Positions 15,812-24,893 of a stretch of 42,645 nt of DNA are shown one piece after another. The stretch lies in contig JAIETL010000091.1 in the NCBI GenBank assembly GCA_019745195.1, positions 1-42,645 of the forward strand. The letters are read 5' to 3'. The DNA is from Beijerinckiaceae bacterium. Its GTDB lineage: Bacteria > Pseudomonadota > Alphaproteobacteria > Rhizobiales > Beijerinckiaceae. Position 1 is the first letter of the stretch. Every line of letters starts with the position of its first letter. The notes below the pieces were generated by a model. It worked only from the letters and a program-made list of their open reading frames with translations, was not told the origin of the DNA and did no database searches. The translations under genes and the position numbers were made by a program.

Positions 15812-18436
15812 ATGCCGGATGCGCCGCAGCGCCCTTCGACCCCTGTTCTCGCGACGCCGCGCGCGACCTATCGCCTGCAGTTCCATAAGGGCTTTCCGTT
15901 CTCGGCCGGGCGCGACCTTGCGGGCTATCTCGCGGAACTCGGCGTCAGCCATGTCTATTCCTCGCCGATCCTGACGGCGCGGGCGGGTTCGCAGCACGGC
16001 TACGACGTCGTGAGCTATGACGCGGTCAATCCCGAACTCGGGGGGGAGGACGGCTTTCGCGAGATGGCTGCGGCGCTGCGCGAGCACGGCGTCGGCATCA
16101 TCCTCGACATCGTGCCCAACCATGTCGCTGTCGGCGGGGCGGACAATCCGATGTGGCTCGACCTGCTCAGGCATGGCCGCGCCAGCAGCTATGCGGCATG
16201 GTTCGACGTGGATTTCGACACGCCGGACGAAGAACTGGCCGGCAAGGTCCATGCGCCTTTCCTCGGCGAGCCATATCGCAATGTGCTGGAGGCAGGTGGC
16301 CTCTCGCTGATCGCGCGCGACGAAGGAGGTTTCGCGGTCTCCTATGGCGAACATCTGTTCCCGATCCGGCCGGAAGACGAAGCCGAGATCAAGGATGCCG
16401 GTATCGACGCCTACGCCGATCCGGTGAAGCTCCACGCCCTGATCTCCAAACAGAACTACCTGCTCGACTGGTGGCGCAATGCCGGCGACCGGATCAACTG
16501 GCGGCGCTTCTTCGACATCACGCAGCTCGCCGCGATCCGGATGGAGGAGCCGGCCGCCTTCGCCGCAAAGCACGCGCTGGCGCTGCGGCTCTACGCCGAG
16601 GGCGTCATCGATGGCCTGCGGATCGACCATGTCGATGGGCTTGGCGATCCGGCCGGCTACTGCAGAAAGCTGAGGTCTGAACTCGATGCGCGGCAGGGAG
16701 AGCGGCCAGTGGGAGCCGCGCAGGGCCGGGCGTGGCTCGTCGTCGAGAAGATATTGGCCTCGGGCGAGCACATCCCGGCCGGTTGGGACGTCGATGGATC
16801 GACGGGCTACGATTTCATGGATCAGGTCTCGGCCTTGCAGCACAGGCCCGATGCCGCCGGCCCGCTCTCGGCGCATTGGGCGGTAATCAGCGGGCGGCCG
16901 CGCGACTTTCATGGCGAGGAGGAGATCGCCCGCCACGAGATCCTGTCCCACAGCTTCGACGGGCAGCGCGAGCGGCTGATCGATGCGCTGGAGGAGGCCG
17001 GCGCCGAGCGTCGCGATGGCGAGGGCATCACGCGTGCGGCGCTGCGCCGGGCGGTCACCAGCCTGATCGCGCAGATGCGGGCCTATCGGAGCTACGCGAC
17101 GGGGCAGGATGACGGCGTCGGCGCGGGAGAGCGGCTGCAGGCTGCTCTCGACGCCGCCATGGCCGCGCCGCTAAGCGATCCTCCGGCGCTGCGCTTCGTC
17201 GCTTCGGTCATGGCCGGGCAGGGCGAGGAGGGCTTGCGGCCTTGCCGCATCACCGCGATCCGGCGCTTCAACCAGCTCACCGCGCCGCTCGCGGCCAAGG
17301 CGGTCGAGGATACGGCGTTCTATCGCTATGGCCGCCTGCTCTCGCGCAACGATGTCGGTTTCGATGCGGGCATGCTGGGCCTCGATGTCGAGAACTTCCA
17401 CGCGCTGATGGCTTCGCGGGCGGTGCATCTGCCGCGCTCGCAGCTTGCGACCGCAACCCATGACCACAAGCGCGGCGAGGATGTCCGGGCGCGGCTGGCC
17501 GTGATCAGCGAGTTGCCGGAGGTCTGGATCGAGGCGAGCGAGCGCTGGAGCGTGTTCAACGCTGGGATCAGGCCAAGCGGGTTCGACCGCGCCGATGAGT
17601 ACATGATCTACCAGATGATGGTCGGCGCCTGGCCGCTGACTCTTGCCGCCGAGGACGCCGCCGGGCTGTATGCTTTCGCCGACCGTCTGGCGGCCTGGTC
17701 GCAAAAGGCGCTGCGCGAGGGCAAGCTGCGCTCGGGATGGGCAGCGCCCAACGAGGTCTACGAGGAGCAGACCAAGGCCTTCATCCATGCGGTGCTGACG
17801 CCGTCGCGGAGCGAGGGCTTTCTCGCGGAGATCGCGGCCTTCGTGGCGCGCATCGCGCGGCCAGGCGCGCTGAACGGCCTGGTTCAGACGGCTCTGCGCT
17901 GCCTCGCGCCCGGCCTGCCCGATACCTATCAAGGCACGGAGTTCTGGGATTTCAGCCTGGTCGATCCCGACAACCGCCGCCCGGTCGATTTCGGAGCGCG
18001 CCGGATCGCGCTGGCGCAGCGCCTGACGCTCGATCTGCTGGCGGAAAGCTGGCGCGACGGGCGGATCAAGCAGACCCTGCTGCGCAAGCTGCTGGCTTTT
18101 CGCCAGAGCGAGCCGAGCCTTTTCGGGGAGGGAAGCTACGAGCCGCTGGCGGTCGAAGGAGAGCGGGCGGAGAATGCGATGGCGTTCCTGCGCCGTTCGG
18201 GAGAGCGGGCAGCGCTCGTCGTGGTCGCTCGCTGTTGCGCCGGCGGCATGGTCGAGGGCGATGCGATCGTGCCCGATCGCGCCTGGTGGGGCGACACGCG
18301 GGTGGTTCTGCCTGATAGTGAGGCGGGCTGGGATGCGGTCGTCGGGCCGGAGCTCGCCGCCACGGGCGAACCGTCGCTGGCCAATGCGCTGCCGGTGGTG
18401 CCGGTCGGCGTCTGGTCGTTGCGCGGGAGCGGTTAA
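15812..18436 (+). CDS. treY: Malto-oligosyltrehalose synthase
   Basis: GH13 intramolecular transglucosylase that converts the reducing-end alpha-1,4 glucose of a maltodextrin to an alpha-1,1 trehalosyl end, step one of the TreY/TreZ trehalose pathway. The N-terminal 'ATYRLQFHKGFPF' is the TreY hallmark. Catalytic regions: 'ILDIVPNHVAVGG' (I), 'GLRIDHVDGLGDP' with nucleophile Asp272 (II), 'VVEKILASGE' with acid/base Glu312 (III). Near the C-terminus 'PDTYQGTEFWDFSLVDPDNR' is also diagnostic. It is 874 residues long, within the normal range. It converges on malQ with overlapping stop codons. The trehalose-releasing partner TreZ is not encoded in this window. Confidence 0.95.
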   Translation: MPDAPQRPSTPVLATPRATYRLQFHKGFPFSAGRDLAGYLAELGVSHVYSSPILTARAGSQHGYDVVSYDAVNPELGGEDGFREMAAALREHGVGIILDIVPNHVAVGGADNPMWLDLLRHGRASSYAAWFDVDFDTPDEELAGKVHAPFLGEPYRNVLEAGGLSLIARDEGGFAVSYGEHLFPIRPEDEAEIKDAGIDAYADPVKLHALISKQNYLLDWWRNAGDRINWRRFFDITQLAAIRMEEPAAFAAKHALALRLYAEGVIDGLRIDHVDGLGDPAGYCRKLRSELDARQGERPVGAAQGRAWLVVEKILASGEHIPAGWDVDGSTGYDFMDQVSALQHRPDAAGPLSAHWAVISGRPRDFHGEEEIARHEILSHSFDGQRERLIDALEEAGAERRDGEGITRAALRRAVTSLIAQMRAYRSYATGQDDGVGAGERLQAALDAAMAAPLSDPPALRFVASVMAGQGEEGLRPCRITAIRRFNQLTAPLAAKAVEDTAFYRYGRLLSRNDVGFDAGMLGLDVENFHALMASRAVHLPRSQLATATHDHKRGEDVRARLAVISELPEVWIEASERWSVFNAGIRPSGFDRADEYMIYQMMVGAWPLTLAAEDAAGLYAFADRLAAWSQKALREGKLRSGWAAPNEVYEEQTKAFIHAVLTPSRSEGFLAEIAAFVARIARPGALNGLVQTALRCLAPGLPDTYQGTEFWDFSLVDPDNRRPVDFGARRIALAQRLTLDLLAESWRDGRIKQTLLRKLLAFRQSEPSLFGEGSYEPLAVEGERAENAMAFLRRSGERAALVVVARCCAGGMVEGDAIVPDRAWWGDTRVVLPDSEAGWDAVVGPELAATGEPSLANALPVVPVGVWSLRGSG

Positions 18437-20493
18437 CTCCCGCCCTCACGGGCTGGACCGAGATGGCTGAGCCGGGCCTGCACGGCCTCGCCATCGAGCA
18501 GCGCGCCCGCGTCGCCGTCGAGCCGGTGCCGCCAGTTCGGCTTCTCGGTCGTGGTGCCCGGCACATTGGGCTGGACGCGCAGAGCCAGCGCGTCCTCGAT
18601 GGCGATCAGCTTCAGCGTGCAGGGTGTCTTCGCGACGTAGCGGATCGCCGCGTCGACGACCGGGTCCGTGTCCTCGGGCGCGGGTCGTTCGCCCTGCACC
18701 AATCCGGCCTGCTCGAACGAGCCCCAGAGCAGGCCGCGGTTCCAGGCGCGGATATCCTGCGCTTCCCCGTGGTCGGCGGGCTCGATGTCGGCGCCGGCCC
18801 ACCAGCCGGCTGTAGCGATCAGGTCGTGCGTCGTGGTCAGGGCCGCCGCGGCCGGGTCCCAATGCTGCGGCTGGATGTAACCGTGCTCCACCCTCTCGAA
18901 GCGCAGCACGCGCAGGCCGGCGACGCCCTGTTCGCGCAGATAGTCGCGAAAACCGTCGGGCAAAGTGCCGAGATCCTCGCCGATGACGATCGCCTTGTGC
19001 CGCCAGGATTCGAGCGCGATCAGCCGAAACAGCGTCTCGGACGGGAAGGTGACATAGGCCCCGTCGAGCGCGCTCGCGCCTTCGGGAACCAGCCAGAGCC
19101 GGCTCATGCCCATGACATGGTCGATGCGGATGCCGCCGACATAGCGCAGGCTGGCGCGCAGCGTCTCGATGAAGGGCGCGTAGCCCGACATCGCCAACCC
19201 GCGCGGCGAGAACGTCGTCAGACCCCAGCTCTGGCCGTCGGCCGAGTAGTAGTCCGGCGGCGCGCCGACGCTCAAGCCGCCCAGGACTTCGTGCTGGCGG
19301 CTCCAGGCATGGCTGCCCGCCCCGTCCATGCCGATGGCGAGGTCGGCGATCAGGCCGACGCTCATGCCGGCCTCGCGACAGGCCTGCTGGGCCTGGGCGT
19401 AGGAGCGGCCGGTGAGCCATTGCAGGAAGATCTGGTGGGCGATCTCATCTGGGTGTTCGGCTGCGAAGGATGAGACCGCCTCGCTCTCGGGGTCGCGGTA
19501 GGCTGCCTCCCAGCCGCGCCAGCTCCACGCACCCGGATCGCGCCTGAGCTGCGCGGCGTGCAGCACCTCGAAGGTGGCGTGCGCCCGCAACAGCGGCGAG
19601 GCTTCCGAAAGGTAGCGCTCGAATTCGTGACGAGCGGGCTCGGGCGCTCGGTCAGGAGAGCGCAGGGTTTCGTGGAGCCGGCGCAGCAGGGTCTGGCGCA
19701 GCGGCGTGGCGGCGATCCAGTCCACCTGAGGCAGGCCTGACAACCGCGCCATCTCCTCGGCGAGGCCGGACTGGTCGATGACGGCGCGGACCAGATCGTC
19801 CGGAAAGGCGGCTGCCGGATCGGCATGGAGCGGGTTGAAGAACAGCCTCGTCGAGGGCGAATAAGGGCTGAAATGGCCGGGTTCGGCGCCGTAGAGCGCA
19901 TGGACCGGGCTGATCGCCAGCGCCTGCGCGCCACGTTGTGCAGCGCTGCGGCCCAGCGCCGCGACGCCGCCGAAATGGCCGATGCCGCCGTCGCCCCCGC
20001 TGCGCAGCGAATAGATCTGCGCCGCGAGTCCAAATCCGGCGCTCCCGTTCAGGTCGGCGAAGGTGATGCAGCGCTCGGGCGCGGTGGCGACGGTGAAGTC
20101 GCCCTCGGGGGTCCGCACAATGTGATAGCCCGGCTCGTCGAAGGCCGGCAGCATCAGCGAGCCGTCATAGCCTTCACTCGTCGTGACGACGCGCTGCGCG
20201 CCGCCCTCCAGCAGCAACTCGACCGACGAGCCGGGTGCCATCGCGACCGGCAGCGCCACCGGCTGGCCGACGCGTGCCGTGGTGAAGCGCGAGAGCGCGA
20301 CTGCGTTGACGCCGCCTTCGACCATCGAGAGCGAGTTGCGCAGCGAGGCGTCGTCGTCCGCCGGCAGGCCCAGCGCAAACAGGATGGCGCGCAAGCTGTC
20401 GGGCGAGACGTCGCGCTGCTCGCCTGCCTGATCGGTCCATTGCGGGGCGACGCCCGCCTTGGCCGCGAGCTGGCGCAGGATTTCGTCGCTCAT
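18433..20493 (-). CDS. malQ: 4-alpha-glucanotransferase (amylomaltase)
   Basis: GH77 enzyme that transfers maltodextrin segments between chains and releases glucose, recycling the short oligosaccharides made by GlgP and GlgX. The 686-residue length and N-terminal beta domain (about 60-140) match the E. coli-type MalQ. 'GAPPDYYSADGQSWG' (410-424) is the classic MalQ motif; the catalytic residues are Asp458 in 'GGIRIDHVMG', Glu506 in 'VIGEDLG' and Asp557 in 'TTHDLIA'. It lies 33 bases downstream of glgB on the same strand, so the two are probably co-transcribed. Its TAA shares the bases TTAA (18433-18436) with the treY stop on the other strand. Confidence 0.95.
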   Translation of the reverse strand: MSDEILRQLAAKAGVAPQWTDQAGEQRDVSPDSLRAILFALGLPADDDASLRNSLSMVEGGVNAVALSRFTTARVGQPVALPVAMAPGSSVELLLEGGAQRVVTTSEGYDGSLMLPAFDEPGYHIVRTPEGDFTVATAPERCITFADLNGSAGFGLAAQIYSLRSGGDGGIGHFGGVAALGRSAAQRGAQALAISPVHALYGAEPGHFSPYSPSTRLFFNPLHADPAAAFPDDLVRAVIDQSGLAEEMARLSGLPQVDWIAATPLRQTLLRRLHETLRSPDRAPEPARHEFERYLSEASPLLRAHATFEVLHAAQLRRDPGAWSWRGWEAAYRDPESEAVSSFAAEHPDEIAHQIFLQWLTGRSYAQAQQACREAGMSVGLIADLAIGMDGAGSHAWSRQHEVLGGLSVGAPPDYYSADGQSWGLTTFSPRGLAMSGYAPFIETLRASLRYVGGIRIDHVMGMSRLWLVPEGASALDGAYVTFPSETLFRLIALESWRHKAIVIGEDLGTLPDGFRDYLREQGVAGLRVLRFERVEHGYIQPQHWDPAAAALTTTHDLIATAGWWAGADIEPADHGEAQDIRAWNRGLLWGSFEQAGLVQGERPAPEDTDPVVDAAIRYVAKTPCTLKLIAIEDALALRVQPNVPGTTTEKPNWRHRLDGDAGALLDGEAVQARLSHLGPAREGGS

Positions 20494-20526
20494 GGAATGC
20501 TCCGGGCTTGGCTCATCGCGGCAGGG

Positions 20527-22740
20527 CTAGAGGCTGGCGGGGTCATGCTCCAGCACGATCAGCCCGAGCGGCGGCAGCGTCAGCGACAGGCTCTGCTTCT
20601 GGCCATGGGCGGAGACGGTATCGCTCGATGTCTCGCCGCCATTGCCGATGCCGGCACCGCCATAGACGCCGGCGTCGCTGTTGAGGCGCTCGCGCCAGAG
20701 GCCGGGCGTGACCACGCCGATGCGGTAGTCGTGGCGCGGCACCGGCGTCATGTTGGCGACGACCAGCACATCGGGCGTGCCCGGGCCGCCAGAGCGGCTG
20801 AAGGCGAAGACCGAGTTGGCGCGGTCGTCGCCGACGATCCAGGCAAACCCCTCGGGCGCATGGTCGAGCCGGTGGAGCGAGGGCGTCGTGCGATAAAGCC
20901 CGTTCAGATCCTGCACCAGCCTGACGACGCCCTTGCGGCGCTCGTCGTAAGGGTGCGGCCAGGGGAAGGGCGCGTCGACGTTCCACTCGTCTTCCGCCCC
21001 GAACTCGCAGCCCATGAAGAGCAGCTTCTTGCCGGGATGGGCCCACATCATCGCGAGGAACAGACGCAGGTTCGCGAAGCGCTGCCAGTCGTCGCCCGGC
21101 ATGCGCGAGATCAGAGAGCCCTTTCCGTGGACGACCTCGTCATGCGAGATCGGCAGCACGAAATTCTCCGAGAAGGCGTAGATCAGGCCGAACGTGACGT
21201 CGTCGCCGTGATGGCCGCGATGGATCGGATCGCGCGCGAAATAGCGCAGCGTGTCGTGCATCCAGCCCATGTTCCATTTGAAATGGAAGCCGAGCCCGCC
21301 GTGATGGACGGGGCTTGTGACGCCGGGCCACGCAGTCGACTCCTCGGCGATCGTCACCGCGCCGCGTCCGCGCGCGCCAATGAGCGTGTTCAGCTCCTGG
21401 AAAAACGAGATCGCCTCGAGGTTCTCGCGGCCGCCATATTCATTGGGCACCCATTCGCCGGGCGGGCGGCTGTAGTCGCGATAGAGCATCGACGCGACCG
21501 CATCGACGCGCAGCCCGTCGAGATGGAAGGTCTCGACCCACCATAGCGCGGAGGCGATCAGGAAGCCGCGCACCTCGCGCCGGCCAACATTGTAGATCAG
21601 CGTGTTCCAGTCGCGGTGAAAGCCCTGCCTGGGGTCCTCATGCTCGTAGAGCGCCGTGCCGTCGAAACGGGCGAGCCCGTGTTCGTCGGACGGGAAGTGC
21701 GCCGGCACCCAGTCCAGGATGACGCCGATATTGGCAGCATGAGCCTTGTCGACGAAGCGCGCGAAATCCTCGGCCGTGCCGAGCCGCGCCGTGGGGGAGA
21801 ACAGGGCCAGCGGCTGGTAGCCCCAGGAGCCGCCGAACGGATGCTCGGTGATCGGCAGCAATTCGACATGGCTGAAGCCCATATGCTCCAGATAGGGGAT
21901 CAGCCGGTCGGCCGCCTCGTTCCAGGAACCCATCTGGCCCCAGTCGGTCCGCAGCCAGGAGCCGACATGGACTTCGTAGGTGCTCATCGGTTCGGACATC
22001 GGATGCGCCGCCTCGCGCCGCTTCAGCCAGTTCTCGTCGGTCCATGCGAAAGCCGGCGTCTGCGCGACGATCGAGCCGGTGCGCGGGGGCAATTCGGTGC
22101 GGCGCGCCAGCGGGTCGGCCTTCCATGGCAGGCGCTCGCCCGAGGGCGTGGTGATGGCGTATTTGTAGATCGTGCCAGCGGTCAGGCCCGGCACGAAGAG
22201 CTCCCAGATGCCGGGTCCGAGCCTGCGGCGCATCGGCAGGCGGCGCGTGTCCCAGCCGTTGAACTCGCCGACGACGGCGACGCTGCCGGCATTGGGCGCC
22301 CAGACGGCGAAAAGCACGCCGTCTATACCGTCGACGGTGCGCAGGTTTGCGCCGAAGCGGGTCGCCAGATCGAAATGGCGGCCTTCCGCGAAGAGATAGA
22401 TGTCGTCCTCCGAGAGCAGCAGGCCGAAGCTGTAGGGGTCGGCCGCTTCGCTGATGCCGCCAGGCCAGGCCGCGCGAAGGCGGTAATGCACCTCATGGGG
22501 GCAAAGAGCCTCGAACAGGCCACCGCCGTGATCGACCATCGCGGCGGTGCGCCGCTCCTCGCCCTCGCCGGTGACGAGTTCGACATAGGTCGCGCCTGGC
22601 AGGAAAGCGCGCACGAAGCAATGCTCGCCGACATGGTGCTTGCCGAGGACCGAGAACGGATCGGGATGCGTCCCCGCTTCCAGTTGCTCGCGATCATGGA
22701 TCGGCAGACCGGGAAGGCGGAGCGGAATCTGGCGCGTCAT
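20527..22740 (-). CDS. glgB: 1,4-alpha-glucan branching enzyme
   Basis: GH13 branching enzyme that forms alpha-1,6 branches in glycogen, 737 residues. It has the two-module N-terminus of long GlgB forms: an N1 domain (about 1-125), then CBM48 (about 135-235, 'VWAPNAGSVAVVGEFNGWD'). Catalytic regions: 'ILDWVPAHFPSDEHG' (341-355), 'GLRVDAVASMLYRDY' with nucleophile Asp413, 'TIAEEST' with acid/base Glu466, and 'LPISHDEVVHGKGS' for the transition-state His-Asp. The ATG at 22740 has AGGA about nine bases upstream; the frame remains open to 22953 but that part overlaps the promoter of the divergent DUF2934 gene. It probably leads a glgB-malQ operon. Confidence 0.96.
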   Translation of the reverse strand: MTRQIPLRLPGLPIHDREQLEAGTHPDPFSVLGKHHVGEHCFVRAFLPGATYVELVTGEGEERRTAAMVDHGGGLFEALCPHEVHYRLRAAWPGGISEAADPYSFGLLLSEDDIYLFAEGRHFDLATRFGANLRTVDGIDGVLFAVWAPNAGSVAVVGEFNGWDTRRLPMRRRLGPGIWELFVPGLTAGTIYKYAITTPSGERLPWKADPLARRTELPPRTGSIVAQTPAFAWTDENWLKRREAAHPMSEPMSTYEVHVGSWLRTDWGQMGSWNEAADRLIPYLEHMGFSHVELLPITEHPFGGSWGYQPLALFSPTARLGTAEDFARFVDKAHAANIGVILDWVPAHFPSDEHGLARFDGTALYEHEDPRQGFHRDWNTLIYNVGRREVRGFLIASALWWVETFHLDGLRVDAVASMLYRDYSRPPGEWVPNEYGGRENLEAISFFQELNTLIGARGRGAVTIAEESTAWPGVTSPVHHGGLGFHFKWNMGWMHDTLRYFARDPIHRGHHGDDVTFGLIYAFSENFVLPISHDEVVHGKGSLISRMPGDDWQRFANLRLFLAMMWAHPGKKLLFMGCEFGAEDEWNVDAPFPWPHPYDERRKGVVRLVQDLNGLYRTTPSLHRLDHAPEGFAWIVGDDRANSVFAFSRSGGPGTPDVLVVANMTPVPRHDYRIGVVTPGLWRERLNSDAGVYGGAGIGNGGETSSDTVSAHGQKQSLSLTLPPLGLIVLEHDPASL

Positions 22741-22924
22741 CGTGTTCTGTCCTGCCTGTCGCATGATGGCGCGACGGTGGCCGAGTGTGCGATGGTGCAA
22801 CGCAGCGGAGGCTGGTTCCGTTCCTGCATGCCGGTGGAGTTTCCTATGGGATCGCGCGACGGAACCATGGTCAGACCTCGCTGTTGTCCCACGGATATCG
22901 ACGCTCGCGATAGGGAGAATGCAC

Positions 22925-23125
22925 ATGAGCCGGGAACAGATCGTCCGCGACACGGCCTATGCGATATGGGAGGCGGAGGGGAAGCCAGTCGGCCGAGACG
23001 CCGACCATTGGAGACAGGCGGAAGAGCGCGTGGCCGCGAGCACCGGAGCGTCGGTTGACAAGGCCGCCAAGCCAAAAGCGCCAGCGCGCAAATCAGCGGC
23101 GGCCGCCAAGACGAAGACGAGCTGA
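22925..23125 (+). CDS. DUF2934 domain small protein
   Basis: A 66-residue protein. Residues 4-33 ('EQIVRDTAYAIWEAEGKP' then 'GRDADHWRQAE') match the DUF2934 motif, a short helical domain of unknown function; the rest is a Lys/Ala/Pro-rich basic tail. GGGAG at 22913-22917 supports the ATG at 22925; an in-frame ATG at 22919 is too close to it. It is embedded among glycogen genes on the opposite strand, 12 bases before the convergent glgA stop and divergent from glgB. I recall DUF2934 genes near glycogen or trehalose genes in other Hyphomicrobiales, which would hint at a linked role; this is unverified. The basic tail could contact nucleic acid or polysaccharide-bound proteins. Confidence 0.72.
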   Translation: MSREQIVRDTAYAIWEAEGKPVGRDADHWRQAEERVAASTGASVDKAAKPKAPARKSAAAAKTKTS

Positions 23126-23137
23126 GCCGAGCGGCGC

Positions 23138-24670
23138 TCAGGCCGCGAGCGCCCGGGCATAGACATCGGCGTAGCGATGCGTCGGGCGGCTCCAGTCGAA
23201 GCGCTTGGACATCGCGTGCTCGCGCATCTGCCTGAAGGCGCGCTTCGAGCGATAGGCGGCGAGCGCCCGCGTCACCGCCGAGGTGAGCCCCGCGCCCGTC
23301 AGCGACGAGAACAGAAAACCGGAAAGCCCATCCTCGATCGTATCGACCAGTCCGCCCGTGCGGTAGGCGATCGGGAGAGCGCCGAAACGCTGGGCATACA
23401 TCTGGCTCAGGCCGCAAGGCTCGAAGCGGGACGGCATCAGCAGGAAATCGCTGGCCGCGAAGATGCGCCGCGCCTCGGCGTCGTCGAAGCCGATGCGGGC
23501 CGCGATGGCGTGGGGATTTTGGCGGGCGAGCCGCTCGATGGCATCCTCCAGCCTCGGTTCGCCGCGGCCGGTCACGACGAGCTGTCCTCCGCTGGCGACG
23601 ATCGTCTCCGCCGCCTCGATGGAGAGGTCGATGCCCTTCTGGTGGACCAGCCGCGAGATGATCGAGAAGAGCGGACCCCTGGACTCGGGCAACTCGAAGG
23701 TCTTGCGGATGTCGGCCGCGCTCTGGCGCTTCCAGCGGCGTACGCGGTCGGCCATCGCCGTCTCGCCGACGGCTGGCGAGGTCCAGCTATCGTCGATACC
23801 ATTGACGATGCCGGTCAGGCGGCCTTCGTCCATGCGTGTCCTGAGCAGGCCCTCCAGCCCGCAGCCATGCTCGGCGGTGGTGATCTCGCTGGCATAGGTC
23901 TCGCTCACGGTGGTGACATGAGAGCCGTAGAAGATGCCGGCCTTCAGAAACGAGATCTTGCCGTGAAATTCGGCGCCATTCACCGAGAACGCCAGATCGG
24001 GAATGCCGAGTGCGCCCATGCGGCCGGGCTGATAGAGGCCCTGATAGGCGAGGTTGTGGATCGTCAGGATCGAGGGCGTGGTCAGCCCCTTCCAGCGCAG
24101 ATAACCCGGCGCCATGGCCGAGGGCCAGTCGTTGACGTGCAGGATGTCGGGCTTCCAGTTCGGATCGGCCTCGCCGGCCGCAAGCTCGGCGGCTGCGAGC
24201 GAGAGCCTGGCGAAGCGAATGTCGTTGTCGCTGAAATCGCCGCCGGCGAAAGGACCGTAGGGCGAGCCCTCGCGGTCATAGAGTTCGTCGCAGAGCACAG
24301 CGTAGATCACGAGCCCGTCGGGCGTGCTGAAACGGCCGAGCGACCAGGGCGGCAGGCTCGCCGTACGCGGCATCTGGGCGACGATGTCCATCGCGGGCCT
24401 GGCCGCGCGGACCTGTCTGTATCCGGGGATCAGAACGCGAACGTCGCAGAGCGCACGCAATTGTCGGGGCAGCGCGGCCGAGACCTCGCCAAGGCCGCCG
24501 GCCTTGACGAAATCCCCCATCTCGGAGGTCACGAAGAGGAGCCTCGTGGTCGCAGGAAGTCGCGACACCAGCTCGGGCGGGCCATCCTTGACGGCGGCCG
24601 CATAGGTCAAGGCATGGCCTGATGTCGCGGAGGTGGTCTCCGTGACAGACTGCTTTGACGACTCGGCCAT
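23138..24670 (-). CDS. glgA: Glycogen synthase (ADP-glucose type)
   Basis: GT5 glycosyltransferase that adds glucose from ADP-glucose to the growing alpha-1,4 glucan, 510 residues. The ADP-glucose-binding KAGGL motif starts at Lys56 ('FVKAGGLGEVSAALP'), and the C-terminal lobe carries 'RFEPCGLSQMYAQRFG' and 'TGGLVDTIED', both diagnostic. About 40 low-complexity residues precede the usual GlgA start ('LLFVTSEMGD'). The ATG at 24670 is kept because GAGG lies nine bases upstream and no later in-frame ATG precedes KAGGL. It is divergent from glgX1 across 223 bases. No glgC, the usual partner gene, is nearby. Confidence 0.94.
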   Translation of the reverse strand: MAESSKQSVTETTSATSGHALTYAAAVKDGPPELVSRLPATTRLLFVTSEMGDFVKAGGLGEVSAALPRQLRALCDVRVLIPGYRQVRAARPAMDIVAQMPRTASLPPWSLGRFSTPDGLVIYAVLCDELYDREGSPYGPFAGGDFSDNDIRFARLSLAAAELAAGEADPNWKPDILHVNDWPSAMAPGYLRWKGLTTPSILTIHNLAYQGLYQPGRMGALGIPDLAFSVNGAEFHGKISFLKAGIFYGSHVTTVSETYASEITTAEHGCGLEGLLRTRMDEGRLTGIVNGIDDSWTSPAVGETAMADRVRRWKRQSAADIRKTFELPESRGPLFSIISRLVHQKGIDLSIEAAETIVASGGQLVVTGRGEPRLEDAIERLARQNPHAIAARIGFDDAEARRIFAASDFLLMPSRFEPCGLSQMYAQRFGALPIAYRTGGLVDTIEDGLSGFLFSSLTGAGLTSAVTRALAAYRSKRAFRQMREHAMSKRFDWSRPTHRYADVYARALAA

Positions 24671-24893
24671 CAGTTCATGCCTCGGTGCCTGATACACGAT
24701 AACACAAGCGACGTTGTCGGGGTTCCCTATTGCGCTGCAAAATAAAGATGCAAAACCGGGGCCGCGACTGCGGAACTCACCCGATATAGGGCGCGTTGCC
24801 TGCCCTGCGACAGGGTTGAACCAGAATTGCGACGAGGTGATTGCGGCGGGGCCGCAAATCTCGTCCGGCCTGCTCGCGACGGAGGCAATTCGG
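24671..24893. promoter_or_regulatory. Shared divergent promoter region of glgA and glgX1
   Basis: This 223-base gap separates two divergent glycogen genes and must hold both promoters unless one is served from elsewhere. Around 24728-24755 it is locally A-rich, with a direct repeat TGCAAAA at 24736-24742 and 24749-24755 (13-base period) next to TTGC-GCT-GCAA (24730-24740). These are possible regulator sites. I cannot assign -35/-10 boxes with confidence. Confidence 0.35.

Noticed and set aside
19825..21546. Plus-strand open frame opposite malQ and glgB
   Set aside because: Both minus-strand genes have complete catalytic motifs; the plus frame is Arg/Ala/Gln-rich shadow sequence.
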